Shown here: positions 1 to 5,608 of the stretch, one piece after another
Layout: each line of letters begins with the position of its first letter
How positions within the stretch are numbered: position 1 is the stretch's first letter
DNA from: Pseudomonadota bacterium
Lineage (GTDB): Bacteria > Myxococcota > Myxococcia > Myxococcales > Vulgatibacteraceae
Direction of reading: 5' to 3'
Length of the DNA stretch: 5,995 bases
Assembly: GCA_023436385.1 (NCBI GenBank)
Contig: JAEZJH010000334.1
Coordinates: 1 to 5,995, forward strand
Made by a program: the position numbers and the translations under genes
Notes under the pieces: generated by a model
Database searches by the model: none
What the model saw: only the letters and a program-made list of their open reading frames with translations
Told to the model about the DNA's origin: nothing

Positions 1-1090
1 CGGCGAACCCCATCTGCTCCACCGCCGCGGCGCTGTCGCCGCCGCCCACCACCGTGGTCGCCTCGGCCCCGGCCATCGCCCGGGCGATCGCCTTGGTGCC
101 GTCGGCGTACTTCGGGTTCTCGAAGAGGCCCATCGGCCCGTTCCAGAACACCGTCTTCGCGAACCGGATCTGCTCCGTGAAGAGCGCCTGCGTCTTCGGC
201 CCGATGTCGAGGCCCATCAGGTCGGCGGGGATCGCCTTCTCCTTCACCTCGACCTTCTCGCCCTCGAGGTCCTTCGACGCCCAGTGGTCGATGGGGAGGA
301 GGAGCTTCACGCCCTTCGCCTGCGCCGCCTCGAGGAGGCGGGAGGCGAGGTCGACCTTGTCGGCCTCCACCCGGCTCCGGCCCACCGAGACACCCTGGGC
401 GGCCATGAAGGTGTAGGCCATCGCCCCGCCGACGAGGAGCGCGTCCACCCGGGGGAGCAGGTTCTCGATCACCTTGATCTTGTCGGAGACCTTGGCGCCG
501 CCGAGGATGGCGACGAACGGCCGCTCCGGCCGGACCATCAGCCGCCCCAGGAATTCGATCTCCTTCTTCATCAGGAACCCGGCGGCCCGCTCCTTGACGA
601 ACTTGGCCATCCCGGCGGTCGAGGCGTGGGCCCGGTGGGCGGTGCCGAAGGCGTCGTTCACCCAGACGTCGGCGTTCTCCGCCAGCTCCCGGGCGAAGGC
701 CTCGTCGTTCTTCTCCTCCTCCGGGTGGAACCGGATGTTCTCGAGGAGCAGGACCTGTCCCGGCTGGAGATCTCGGACCACCTTCTTCACGCCCTCGCCT
801 ACCGCGTCGTCGGCGACGATCACCTCGACGTCGCGCCCCAGGAGCTCGCGGAGCCGCTCGCCCACCGGAAGCAGCGAGTACTTGGGATCGGGCCCGCCCT
901 TGGGCCGGCCCAGGTGGGAGGCGAGGATCACCTTCGCGCCCTGGGAGATCGCGTGGCGCACCGTCGGGAGCGCCGCGCGGATGCGGGTGTCGTCCCCGAC
1001 CTTGCCGCCGTCCAGGGGGACGTTGAAGTCGACGCGGATGAAGGTGCGCTTGCCGGCCAGCGACAGCTCGTCCAGCGTTCGGATCGCCAT
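1..1090 (-). CDS. pgk: Phosphoglycerate kinase, 3' end cut by window edge
   Basis: This cytosolic glycolytic enzyme transfers the acyl phosphate of 1,3-bisphosphoglycerate to ADP, giving 3-phosphoglycerate and ATP. I translated 363 codons from the ATG at 1090. Visible family motifs are the N-terminal substrate-binding RVDFNVPLD (residues 19-27) with D34-T-R36, SHLGRPKG (58-65), the LLENIRFHPEEE stretch, VNDAFGTAHRAHAST, the ILGGAKVSDK nucleotide-domain motif, WNGPMG (316-321) and GGGDS (349-353). Bacterial PGKs are about 390-400 residues, so roughly 30 C-terminal residues, including the usual STGGGASLE region, lie beyond position 1. The start is the only ATG matching the family N-terminus; a GGGG run about 6 nt upstream is a modest ribosome binding site. 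It lies 70 nt after gap on the same strand, a classic glycolytic operon order. Identity is near certain from motifs; no frameshift was seen. Confidence 0.97.
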   Translation of the reverse strand, partial: MAIRTLDELSLAGKRTFIRVDFNVPLDGGKVGDDTRIRAALPTVRHAISQGAKVILASHLGRPKGGPDPKYSLLPVGERLRELLGRDVEVIVADDAVGEGVKKVVRDLQPGQVLLLENIRFHPEEEKNDEAFARELAENADVWVNDAFGTAHRAHASTAGMAKFVKERAAGFLMKKEIEFLGRLMVRPERPFVAILGGAKVSDKIKVIENLLPRVDALLVGGAMAYTFMAAQGVSVGRSRVEADKVDLASRLLEAAQAKGVKLLLPIDHWASKDLEGEKVEVKEKAIPADLMGLDIGPKTQALFTEQIRFAKTVFWNGPMGLFENPKYADGTKAIARAMAGAEATTVVGGGDSAAAVEQMGFA

Positions 1091-1108
1091 GGCTTACCCC
1101 GGAAATGG

Positions 1109-1139
1109 CTCCGCCGCGCGCACGGGACGCGCGGCGGAG
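1109..1139 (-). promoter_or_regulatory. Perfect 12-bp stem-loop between gap and pgk
   Basis: Positions 1109-1120 (ctccgccgcgcg on the plus strand) and 1128-1139 (cgcgcggcggag) are exact reverse complements, separated by a 7-base loop (1121-1127). In the minus-strand transcript the stem begins 21 nt after the gap stop codon and ends 18 nt before the pgk start. No U-tract follows, so it is not a standard intrinsic terminator. A role in partial termination, mRNA 3'-end protection of gap, or processing that sets different gap and pgk levels is inferred, not shown. Confidence 0.6.
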
Positions 1140-1160
1140 GGAGTGGTGCTCTCGGTCGGT

Positions 1161-2162
1161 CTACTTCTTGGTCGCGACGAGCTTGCCCAGGTCGAGGAGG
1201 CGGTTCGAGTAGCCCCACTCGTTGTCGTACCAGGCGAGCACCTTGACCATGTCGTCGATGACCAGCGTCGAGAGGGCGTCGAACGACGACGACCACGGAG
1301 TGTGGTTGTAGTCGATGGAGACCGCGGGCTCCTCGCTGTAGTTGAGGACGCCGTGCATCGGGCCCTCGGCGGCCGCCTTCATCGCCGCGTTGATCTCCGC
1401 GGCGGTGGCCTTCTTGGCGAGGTTGACGGTGAGGTCGACCACGGAGACGTTCGGCGTGGGGACCCGCATCGCGTAGCCGGTGAGCTTCCCCTTCAGCGCC
1501 GGGATCACCTCCGCCACCGCCTTGGCCGCGCCGGTGGTGGTGGGGATCATCGACACCGCCGCCGCCCGGGCCCGCCGCAGATCCTTGTGCGGCAGGTCGA
1601 GGATCCGCTGGTCGTTGGTGTAGGCGTGGACCGTGGTCATCAGGCCCCGCTCGATCCCCCAGTTGTCGTTGAGGACCTTGGCCACCGGCGCCAGGCAGTT
1701 GGTGGTGCACGAGGCGTTGGAGATGATGTGGTGCTTGGCGGGATCGTACTGGTCCTGGTTGATCCCGATGCAGATGGTGATGTCGGGCTGCTTGGCGGGC
1801 GCCGAGATCAGCACCTTCTTCGCGCCGGCGGCGAGGTGCTTCCCTGCGCCCTCCCGGTCGGCAAAGCGGCCGGTGCTCTCGAAGACGACATCGACGCCGA
1901 GATCCTTCCAGGGGAGCTTCTCCGGCTCCTTGATCGCGGTCACCGGGATCTCGCGACCATTGACGATGATCGCCTTCTCGGTGGCCTTCACGTCCCCGGC
2001 GAAGCGACCGTGCACGGAGTCGTACTTCAGGAGGTGGGCCAGCGTCGCCGGAGAGTCGAGGTCGTTGATGCCGACGATCTCGACGTCCTTCTCCCCACGC
2101 TCGGCCACCGCCCGGAAGACGCAGCGCCCGATCCGACCGAACCCGTTGATGGCAAACCGCAT
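1161..2162 (-). CDS. gap: Glyceraldehyde-3-phosphate dehydrogenase, NAD-dependent type (333 aa)
   Basis: This cytosolic enzyme oxidises and phosphorylates glyceraldehyde-3-phosphate to 1,3-bisphosphoglycerate, reducing NAD+. The Rossmann motif NGFGRIGR is at residues 6-13, and N33-D34 sits at the end of beta-2, where the acidic residue favours NAD over NADP. The catalytic motif SNASCTTNCLAP has nucleophile C152, and H179 lies in TTVHAYTNDQ. L190-P191 in DLPHKD also match the NAD-specific pattern, and the C-terminal WYDNEWGYSNRL is intact. The 333-aa length is typical. I chose the start at 2162 because it gives the canonical MRFAINGFGRIGR N-terminus and follows the purine-rich AAAGGGAGAGA (2171-2181) by 8 nt. 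A longer reading from a TTG at 2279 would add 39 unlike residues and begin inside the likely -35 box. It is the first gene of a gap-pgk unit and is probably highly expressed. Confidence 0.98.
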   Translation of the reverse strand: MRFAINGFGRIGRCVFRAVAERGEKDVEIVGINDLDSPATLAHLLKYDSVHGRFAGDVKATEKAIIVNGREIPVTAIKEPEKLPWKDLGVDVVFESTGRFADREGAGKHLAAGAKKVLISAPAKQPDITICIGINQDQYDPAKHHIISNASCTTNCLAPVAKVLNDNWGIERGLMTTVHAYTNDQRILDLPHKDLRRARAAAVSMIPTTTGAAKAVAEVIPALKGKLTGYAMRVPTPNVSVVDLTVNLAKKATAAEINAAMKAAAEGPMHGVLNYSEEPAVSIDYNHTPWSSSFDALSTLVIDDMVKVLAWYDNEWGYSNRLLDLGKLVATKK

Positions 2163-2200
2163 GTCTCGGCTCTCTCCCTTTCGCCGGCACGACCGGCCGG

Positions 2201-2234
2201 AAAAACCCCGCCCGGCGCCTCCGCGGCGGCCGGG
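2201..2234 (-). promoter_or_regulatory. GC hairpin plus T5 tract in the gap leader (possible attenuator)
   Basis: Read on the minus strand, CCCGGC, an unpaired C and GCC (2234-2225) can pair with GGCGCCGGG (2219-2211) around a GCGGA loop, giving 9 bp with one bulge. After 5 more bases (CGGGG) comes TTTTT at 2205-2201, which is 38 nt upstream of the gap ATG. The layout recalls an intrinsic terminator, but the spacing between stem and T-tract is too long for a textbook case. Leader attenuation or a chance structure in GC-rich DNA are both possible. Confidence 0.35.
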
Positions 2235-2249
2235 ACTCGTCTCCGGCGG

Positions 2250-2279
2250 TACATAGGGGGCCGCATCTTCCGTGGTCAA
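2250..2279 (-). promoter_or_regulatory. Likely sigma70-type promoter of the gap-pgk operon
   Basis: On the minus strand TTGACC (2279-2274) matches the -35 consensus TTGACA at five of six bases. After an 18-bp spacer comes TATGTA (2255-2250), which shares only TAT with the -10 consensus. Transcription would start near 2243, leaving a leader of about 80 nt before the gap ATG. This is the best promoter-like pair upstream of gap on that strand. The assignment rests on sequence match and position only, and the -10 half is weak. Confidence 0.45.
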
Positions 2280-2402
2280 GCGTTATGCGGGCGTCCGGGC
2301 GACCGTCCTGCCCGGGTTGGAACACCAATTACAGCCCAGCGGCAGGGGTGCGGTCCGGCACCGAACGCCCGTCCCGCGAGCGAGCGCACGCGCCCCCTTC
2401 CC

Positions 2403-2414
2403 GCGGTGCGAACG
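2403..2414 (+). repeat. Direct repeat copy 1 (gcggtgcgaacg)
   Basis: This 12-base sequence recurs identically at 2448-2459, 45 bp downstream. Its 10-base core ggtgcgaacg also appears inverted at 5043-5053, in another intergenic gap. It could be a regulator half-site or a chance repeat. Confidence 0.4.
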
Positions 2415-2447
2415 ACCCTTCGCCTCCCGCCTGCCACTCGACGCGGC

Positions 2448-2459
2448 GCGGTGCGAACG
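2448..2459 (+). repeat. Direct repeat copy 2 (gcggtgcgaacg)
   Basis: This is identical to 2403-2414. With the next base it gives ggtgcgaacgg (2450-2460), which matches the reverse complement of 5043-5053 over 11 bases. Confidence 0.4.
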
Positions 2460-2649
2460 GACTCGCGCGCCCTCGAGGGGCCCCCGAGCGCACCCTGGCC
2501 CCCTTGCCGGCATCGGACGCGATCCGCAGGGCCCCCGGCGCGTGGCGCGGCGGTTGCTTCCCCGCCCGGTACCGCTGGGGCCAACCTGGGGGGACGTGAT
2601 CCCGGGGTGGAGCATCGGGGCGGCGTCCGGCGACTTGAAAGGAGCGACC

Positions 2650-2871
2650 ATGGTTCCGGAGAAGGCGATCGAGGCACAGGGGCAGACGTTTCCCGGGGGG
2701 ATTCCCGACGCGAAGCGCGCGCGCGTACTGGCCCGCTCGTTCTACGCGGAGCTCCGCAGCGGCGGCTTCGACCACAACCAGATCCTCGCGGCCTCGACCG
2801 AACTCCTCGACATGGTCACCGAGGACCTGCGCGCGGCGCGCCTACCCAAGGCCGGAGTCGGCGGCCTCTGA
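2650..2871 (+). CDS. Small protein of unknown function (73 aa)
   Basis: I do not recognise a named family. The start is well supported: AAAGGAG at 2638-2644 lies 5 nt before the ATG. A longer in-frame reading back to 2272 exists but lacks a ribosome binding site and has non-coding-like composition. The protein has no signal peptide, membrane segment or cysteine. Residues 1-18 include a short FPGGIPD turn. The rest appears helical: an Arg/Ala-rich stretch beginning near DAKRARVLARSFYAELRSGG, then NQILAASTELLDMVTEDLRAAR, ending in a flexible KAGVGGL tail. The two predicted amphipathic helices, joined by GGFDHN, suggest a small soluble helical-hairpin protein, possibly a dimer. It lies alone between the gap promoter region and a strong stem-loop, so it may be a monocistronic gene. 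Function is unknown. Confidence 0.8.
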   Translation: MVPEKAIEAQGQTFPGGIPDAKRARVLARSFYAELRSGGFDHNQILAASTELLDMVTEDLRAARLPKAGVGGL

Positions 2872-2904
2872 TCGCGGCGATCACCGGCCTCGACAGCCTC
2901 TCGG

Positions 2905-2945
2905 CCCCGGGGCCGGGGGCCGTGGCGGCACCCCGGGGCCCGGGG
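2905..2945 (+). terminator. Very GC-rich stem-loop after the 73-aa gene
   Basis: The left arm CCCCGGGGCCGGGG (2905-2918) can pair with the right arm CCCCGGGGCCCGGGG (2931-2945) as 7, 2 and 4 bp blocks with small bulges, closing a loop of about 12 bases. It starts 34 nt after the TGA of the small gene and ends well before the next promoter, which is where a terminator would be expected. No T-run follows, so termination may be Rho-dependent or U-tract-independent. Alternative foldings of these self-complementary C/G blocks are possible. Confidence 0.45.
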
Positions 2946-3005
2946 TAGCGGCGGCCGCGGGTAGCCGTGGCCGGGTTCGGTCACTCGACCAAAGCCGGCC
3001 CGATC

Positions 3006-3026
3006 CCGACGCGCGTCGGATATAAC
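3006..3026 (+). promoter_or_regulatory. Candidate promoter with overlapping palindromic operator
   Basis: TATAAC (3021-3026) resembles a sigma70 -10 box and would give a transcript starting near 3033, about 22 nt before the FAD gene ATG. Directly upstream, at 3006-3019, is a perfect 14-bp palindrome, ccgacgcgcgtcgg, in the -35/-10 spacer. No convincing -35 hexamer is present at 16-18 bp. A palindrome in the spacer with a poor -35 is compatible with control by a dimeric regulator, but this is inference. Confidence 0.4.
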
Positions 3027-3054
3027 GCCCGCTCCTCGTTGTTCAGGGCAGGTC

Positions 3055-4650
3055 ATGCGCGTTCGGATCTCCAACCTCCATCTCTGGCTCGACGAGGACG
3101 AGGGCCTGCTCCACGAGCGGGCCGCCGTCCTCGTCGGCCTCACGCCGGAGCGGCTCCCTCCGCCCTCCGTGGTCCGGCGCTCCCTCGACTGCCGTCGCAA
3201 GGGCCACCCGCGGTTCCTCTACGTGGTCGACGTGGAGGTGCCCGACGACGCCTCCGTCCGCTTCGGCGGGGACGTGCAGCCGGCGCCCGTCGACGAACCG
3301 CCGCCCCGCCCGTCCCGCCGGCCCGCGCGCCCGCCGATCGTGGTGGGGACCGGGCCCGCCGGCCTCTTCGCCGCCCTGGGCCTCCTCGAGCGCGGGATCC
3401 CCTCGCTCGTCCTCGAGCGCGGCAAGGCCATCGGGCCGCGCCGACGCGACGTCGCCGTCCTCGGCCGAGAGGGCAAGCTCGATCCCGAGTCGAACATGAA
3501 CTTCGGGGAGGGCGGCGCCGGCGCCTACACCGACGGCAAGCTCACCACGCGGATCACCCACCCGTCCGTCCGCAAGGTGATCGAGACCTTCGCCCGCTTC
3601 GGCGCCCCCGGCGGCATCCTCGTCGACGCCAAGCCCCACATCGGCTCGGACCTCCTCCCCGCCGCGGTCGCCAACCTGAACCGGCACCTCGCGGAGAACG
3701 GCTGCGAGGTCCGCTTCGAGTCGCGGGTGGTCGACGTGCTCCGTGACCTTCGCGGGAAGGTCGCCGGGGTTCGCCTGGCCGACGGGACCGAGTTGGCGAG
3801 CGACCGGGTGATCCTCGCCCCCGGCAACTCCGCCCGGGACCTCTACGAGCGCTTCCACGAGCAGGGCTACGTGCTCGAGGCGAAGCCCTTCGCCGTGGGC
3901 TTCCGGGCCGAGCACCCGCAGAAGCTCATCGATCGGATCCAGTACGGCAAGGCCGCCGGCCATCCGAAGCTCCCGGCGGCGGACTACCGCCTGGCGGAGA
4001 ATCCGTCCTGCGAGGGCCGGCCCCGGGGCGTCTATTCGTTCTGCATGTGTCCCGGCGGCGTGGTGGTGCCGACGCCCACGGAGGAGGGCCTCCTGTGCGT
4101 CAACGGGATGAGCAACTCGCACCGCTCCTCGCCGTTCGCCAACTCCGGGATCGTGGTGGCGGTGACCCTCGAGGACTTCGAGCGGGACGGCCACGGGCGG
4201 CATCCGCTCTCCGGGATCTCCTTCCAGCGAAAGTGGGAGAAGGCCGCCTTCGAGCTGGGCGGCGGCGGCTACCTGGCCCCGGCCCAGCGGCTCACCGACT
4301 ACCTCGCGGGCCGGTTGGGCACCCCGCCCGGCCGCACCACCTACCGGCCCGGCCTCACCCACGCCGATCTCTCCCTGCTCCTGCCGGAGCACCTGACGGC
4401 CGCCCTGCGGGCCGCCCTCCGGGCCTTCGACCGGAAGATGCGCGGCTACGTCACCGAAGAGGCGACCCTGATCGCCCTCGAATCCCGGACGAGCGCTCCC
4501 CTGCGGATCGTCCGGGGGGCGGACTACCAGGCGACCGGGGCCCCGGGCCTGTATCCTTGCGGAGAGGGCGCGGGGTACGCTGGCGGCATCGTCTCCGCCG
4601 CCGTGGACGGCCTCCGGGTGGCCGAGGCCATCGCGACGGAGTGCGCGTGA
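3055..4650 (+). CDS. FAD-dependent dehydrogenase, COG2509 type (531 aa)
   Basis: This is an uncharacterised FAD-binding oxidoreductase, probably cytosolic; its substrate is unknown. Residues 1-75 form an N-terminal domain beginning MRVRISNLHL and including a CRRKGHPRFLYVVDVEV strand region, as in COG2509 proteins. A Pro/Arg linker (82-94) leads to the FAD Rossmann motif VVGTGPAG (96-103), with E121 in LVLERG as the probable ribose-binding acid. ESNMNFGEGGAGAYTDGK (145-162), YSFCMCPGGVVVPT (327-340) with C330 and C332, ESRTSAPLRI (476-485) and the C-terminal FAD-contact motif PCGEGAGYAGGIVSAA (501-516) are all family hallmarks as I recall them. Length is normal and the gene looks intact. AGGG at 3045-3048, 6 nt before the ATG, is a likely ribosome binding site. 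The next gene follows after 52 nt and may be co-transcribed. Family assignment is firm; biochemical role is not established. Confidence 0.92.
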   Translation: MRVRISNLHLWLDEDEGLLHERAAVLVGLTPERLPPPSVVRRSLDCRRKGHPRFLYVVDVEVPDDASVRFGGDVQPAPVDEPPPRPSRRPARPPIVVGTGPAGLFAALGLLERGIPSLVLERGKAIGPRRRDVAVLGREGKLDPESNMNFGEGGAGAYTDGKLTTRITHPSVRKVIETFARFGAPGGILVDAKPHIGSDLLPAAVANLNRHLAENGCEVRFESRVVDVLRDLRGKVAGVRLADGTELASDRVILAPGNSARDLYERFHEQGYVLEAKPFAVGFRAEHPQKLIDRIQYGKAAGHPKLPAADYRLAENPSCEGRPRGVYSFCMCPGGVVVPTPTEEGLLCVNGMSNSHRSSPFANSGIVVAVTLEDFERDGHGRHPLSGISFQRKWEKAAFELGGGGYLAPAQRLTDYLAGRLGTPPGRTTYRPGLTHADLSLLLPEHLTAALRAALRAFDRKMRGYVTEEATLIALESRTSAPLRIVRGADYQATGAPGLYPCGEGAGYAGGIVSAAVDGLRVAEAIATECA

Positions 4651-4702
4651 TCGGGGATCGACCCGTCGGGCCGGCGTCGCCACCGAACCTCCAGGGGAGT
4701 CG

Positions 4703-4975
4703 ATGAAGTACTACATCCGCACCGGGACGAACGACGAGGAGCTGGTCGTCCCCTCGGGCACGGCGCTGGTGATGCTCTTCCGCCAGCAGTTCCTCTCCCC
4801 GGACGACGAGATCCGGCGGGAAGGGAGCACGCGCTGGCGCAAGATGCGCGACATCCCCGAGTACGCCGCGATGATCCGGGCCGACCGCGTCGACCGCGTC
4901 CAGTTCAAGTGGATCGTCTACGCGGTCACCCTGGGCACGTTCGGCGTGCTGCTCTACGGCATGGTCTGGGGCTGA
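4703..4975 (+). CDS. Small single-span membrane protein, possible GYF_2-like N-domain (90 aa)
   Basis: This protein is of unknown function. Residues 1-58 are soluble and charged, starting MKYYIRTGTNDEELVVPSG and continuing through LFRQQFLSPDDEIRREGSTRWRKMRDIPEY. The pattern of an aromatic start, a 'which rows to act on' helix, a loop with E-G-S-T-R-W and an I-P-E-Y end resembles the short GYF_2/DUF4339 fold, but this is a weak resemblance. After a charged stretch (IRADRVDRVQFK, 58-69), residues 70-89 are one hydrophobic transmembrane helix with glycines, ending at the C-terminus. The charges before the helix favour a cytosolic N-terminus and a tail-anchored topology. AGGGGAG precedes the ATG closely (3 nt from its end). 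It follows the FAD dehydrogenase by 52 nt, so co-transcription is plausible. It could be an adaptor that places a partner at the membrane. Confidence 0.82.
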   Translation: MKYYIRTGTNDEELVVPSGTALVMLFRQQFLSPDDEIRREGSTRWRKMRDIPEYAAMIRADRVDRVQFKWIVYAVTLGTFGVLLYGMVWG

Positions 4976-5042
4976 CCGACGGACCTCGGGGCTCCCCCCG
5001 GCCGCGCTTTTCCCCCGCGCACGGGGTTCGCTGCGGGCGCCG

Positions 5043-5053
5043 CCGTTCGCACC
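5043..5053 (-). repeat. Inverted copy of the GGTGCGAACGG motif
   Basis: The plus strand reads ccgttcgcacc, the reverse complement of ggtgcgaacgg at 2450-2460. It lies in the 99-nt gap before the PEBP gene, 21 nt upstream of its ATG. All three copies in the window fall in intergenic DNA. Confidence 0.35.
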
Positions 5054-5074
5054 ATCTCCGACGAGGAGGCGCCC

Positions 5075-5608
5075 ATGGACCAGGATCTCGGGGGCAGCCC
5101 GTTCGAAACCGAGGCCGAGGAGCGACCCGATTGGGCCCGCGACTTGCTCTCGTTCGAGCTGCGGGCGGAGTCCTTTGCGGACGGCGGCACCCTGCCCGTG
5201 CGCTTCGCCGCCGCTGGCGACGAGTTGTCGCCGGCGCTGGCCTGGGGCCGCCCGCCCGAGGGGACGCGAAGCCTCGCGCTCCTCGTCGAGGACCCCGATG
5301 CGCCGAGCGGGAACTTCACCCACTGGATGATCGTCTCGCTCCGTCCGGCGGCGGGCGATCTGGTGGAGGGGCGCGGCGCCGACCCCTCCGACGTGGCCGG
5401 GGCCCAGGCCCTGACCAATGACTACGGAGAGGTGGGCTGGGGCCCGCCCTCTCCGCCTGCCGGTCCCCCGCACCGCTACCGGTTCCGGCTCTTCGCCCTC
5501 GACTTCGCGCCGAAGCTCCCGGCCACCGCCCGACGGCCCAACTTCGACGCCGCCATCGCCGGCCGGGTGATCGCCGAGGCGAGCCTCACCGCCACCTACG
5601 GCCGTTAG
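5075..5608 (+). CDS. YbhB/YbcL-family PEBP (Raf kinase inhibitor-like) protein (177 aa)
   Basis: This is a phosphatidylethanolamine-binding-protein-fold protein. Bacterial members (E. coli YbhB and YbcL) bind small anionic ligands in a conserved pocket, and their physiological roles are mostly unclear. Pocket motifs are visible: LSPALAW (51-57), VEDPDAP (71-77), THW (82-84) around H83, GPPSPP (123-128), and PHRYRFRLFALD (132-143) with H133-R134-Y135. The first 25 residues are an acidic extension with no hydrophobic core, so no signal peptide is seen and the protein is probably cytosolic, like YbhB. Length is within the normal family range. The start is supported by GAGGAGG (5063-5069), 5 nt before the ATG. 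It is 99 nt after the small membrane-protein gene; a weak hairpin (4987-5000) with TTTT at 5008-5011 lies in between, so co-transcription is uncertain. Confidence 0.93.
   Translation: MDQDLGGSPFETEAEERPDWARDLLSFELRAESFADGGTLPVRFAAAGDELSPALAWGRPPEGTRSLALLVEDPDAPSGNFTHWMIVSLRPAAGDLVEGRGADPSDVAGAQALTNDYGEVGWGPPSPPAGPPHRYRFRLFALDFAPKLPATARRPNFDAAIAGRVIAEASLTATYGR

Larger units (their letters stand above)
2280..2649. other. Divergent intergenic region without a convincing gene
   Basis: This stretch separates the minus-strand gap promoter from the plus-strand 73-aa gene. Open frames run through it, but their translations are Arg/Pro/Ala/Gly-rich and low in hydrophobic core residues, which is the usual appearance of non-coding high-GC DNA. 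No frame has its own ribosome binding site. I saw no tRNA T-loop, SRP, tmRNA or RNase P signature. It contains a 12-bp direct repeat and an imperfect palindrome, CTCGAGGGG/CCCCGAG, around 2472-2488. A promoter for the 73-aa gene should lie here, but none is recognisable by consensus. Confidence 0.55.

Noticed and set aside
928..2328. A 466-codon minus-strand open frame overlapping gap and pgk
   Set aside because: It is gap and pgk read in another frame; composition is Arg/Gly/Pro-rich without domain signatures, whereas the true frames carry full catalytic motifs.
2272..2649. N-terminal extension of the 73-aa gene back to an upstream ATG
   Set aside because: The added residues look non-coding, while the ATG at 2650 has an AAAGGAG at ideal distance.
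474..2948. An 824-codon open frame on the plus strand opposite pgk and gap
   Set aside because: It runs antisense to two clearly identified genes. Its translation is Arg/Ser/Val/Asp-biased, matches no family, and is the usual mirror product of GC-rich codon bias.
3043..4683. A 546-codon minus-strand open frame spanning the whole FAD gene
   Set aside because: Its codons mirror those of the FAD gene. The translation is a low-complexity Gly/Ala/Glu/Val/Arg mix with no recognisable domain and no ribosome binding site.
4987..5011. Short hairpin CGGGG/CCCCG followed by TTTT before the PEBP gene
   Set aside because: The stem is only 5-6 bp and 7 bases separate it from the T-run, too weak to call a terminator.
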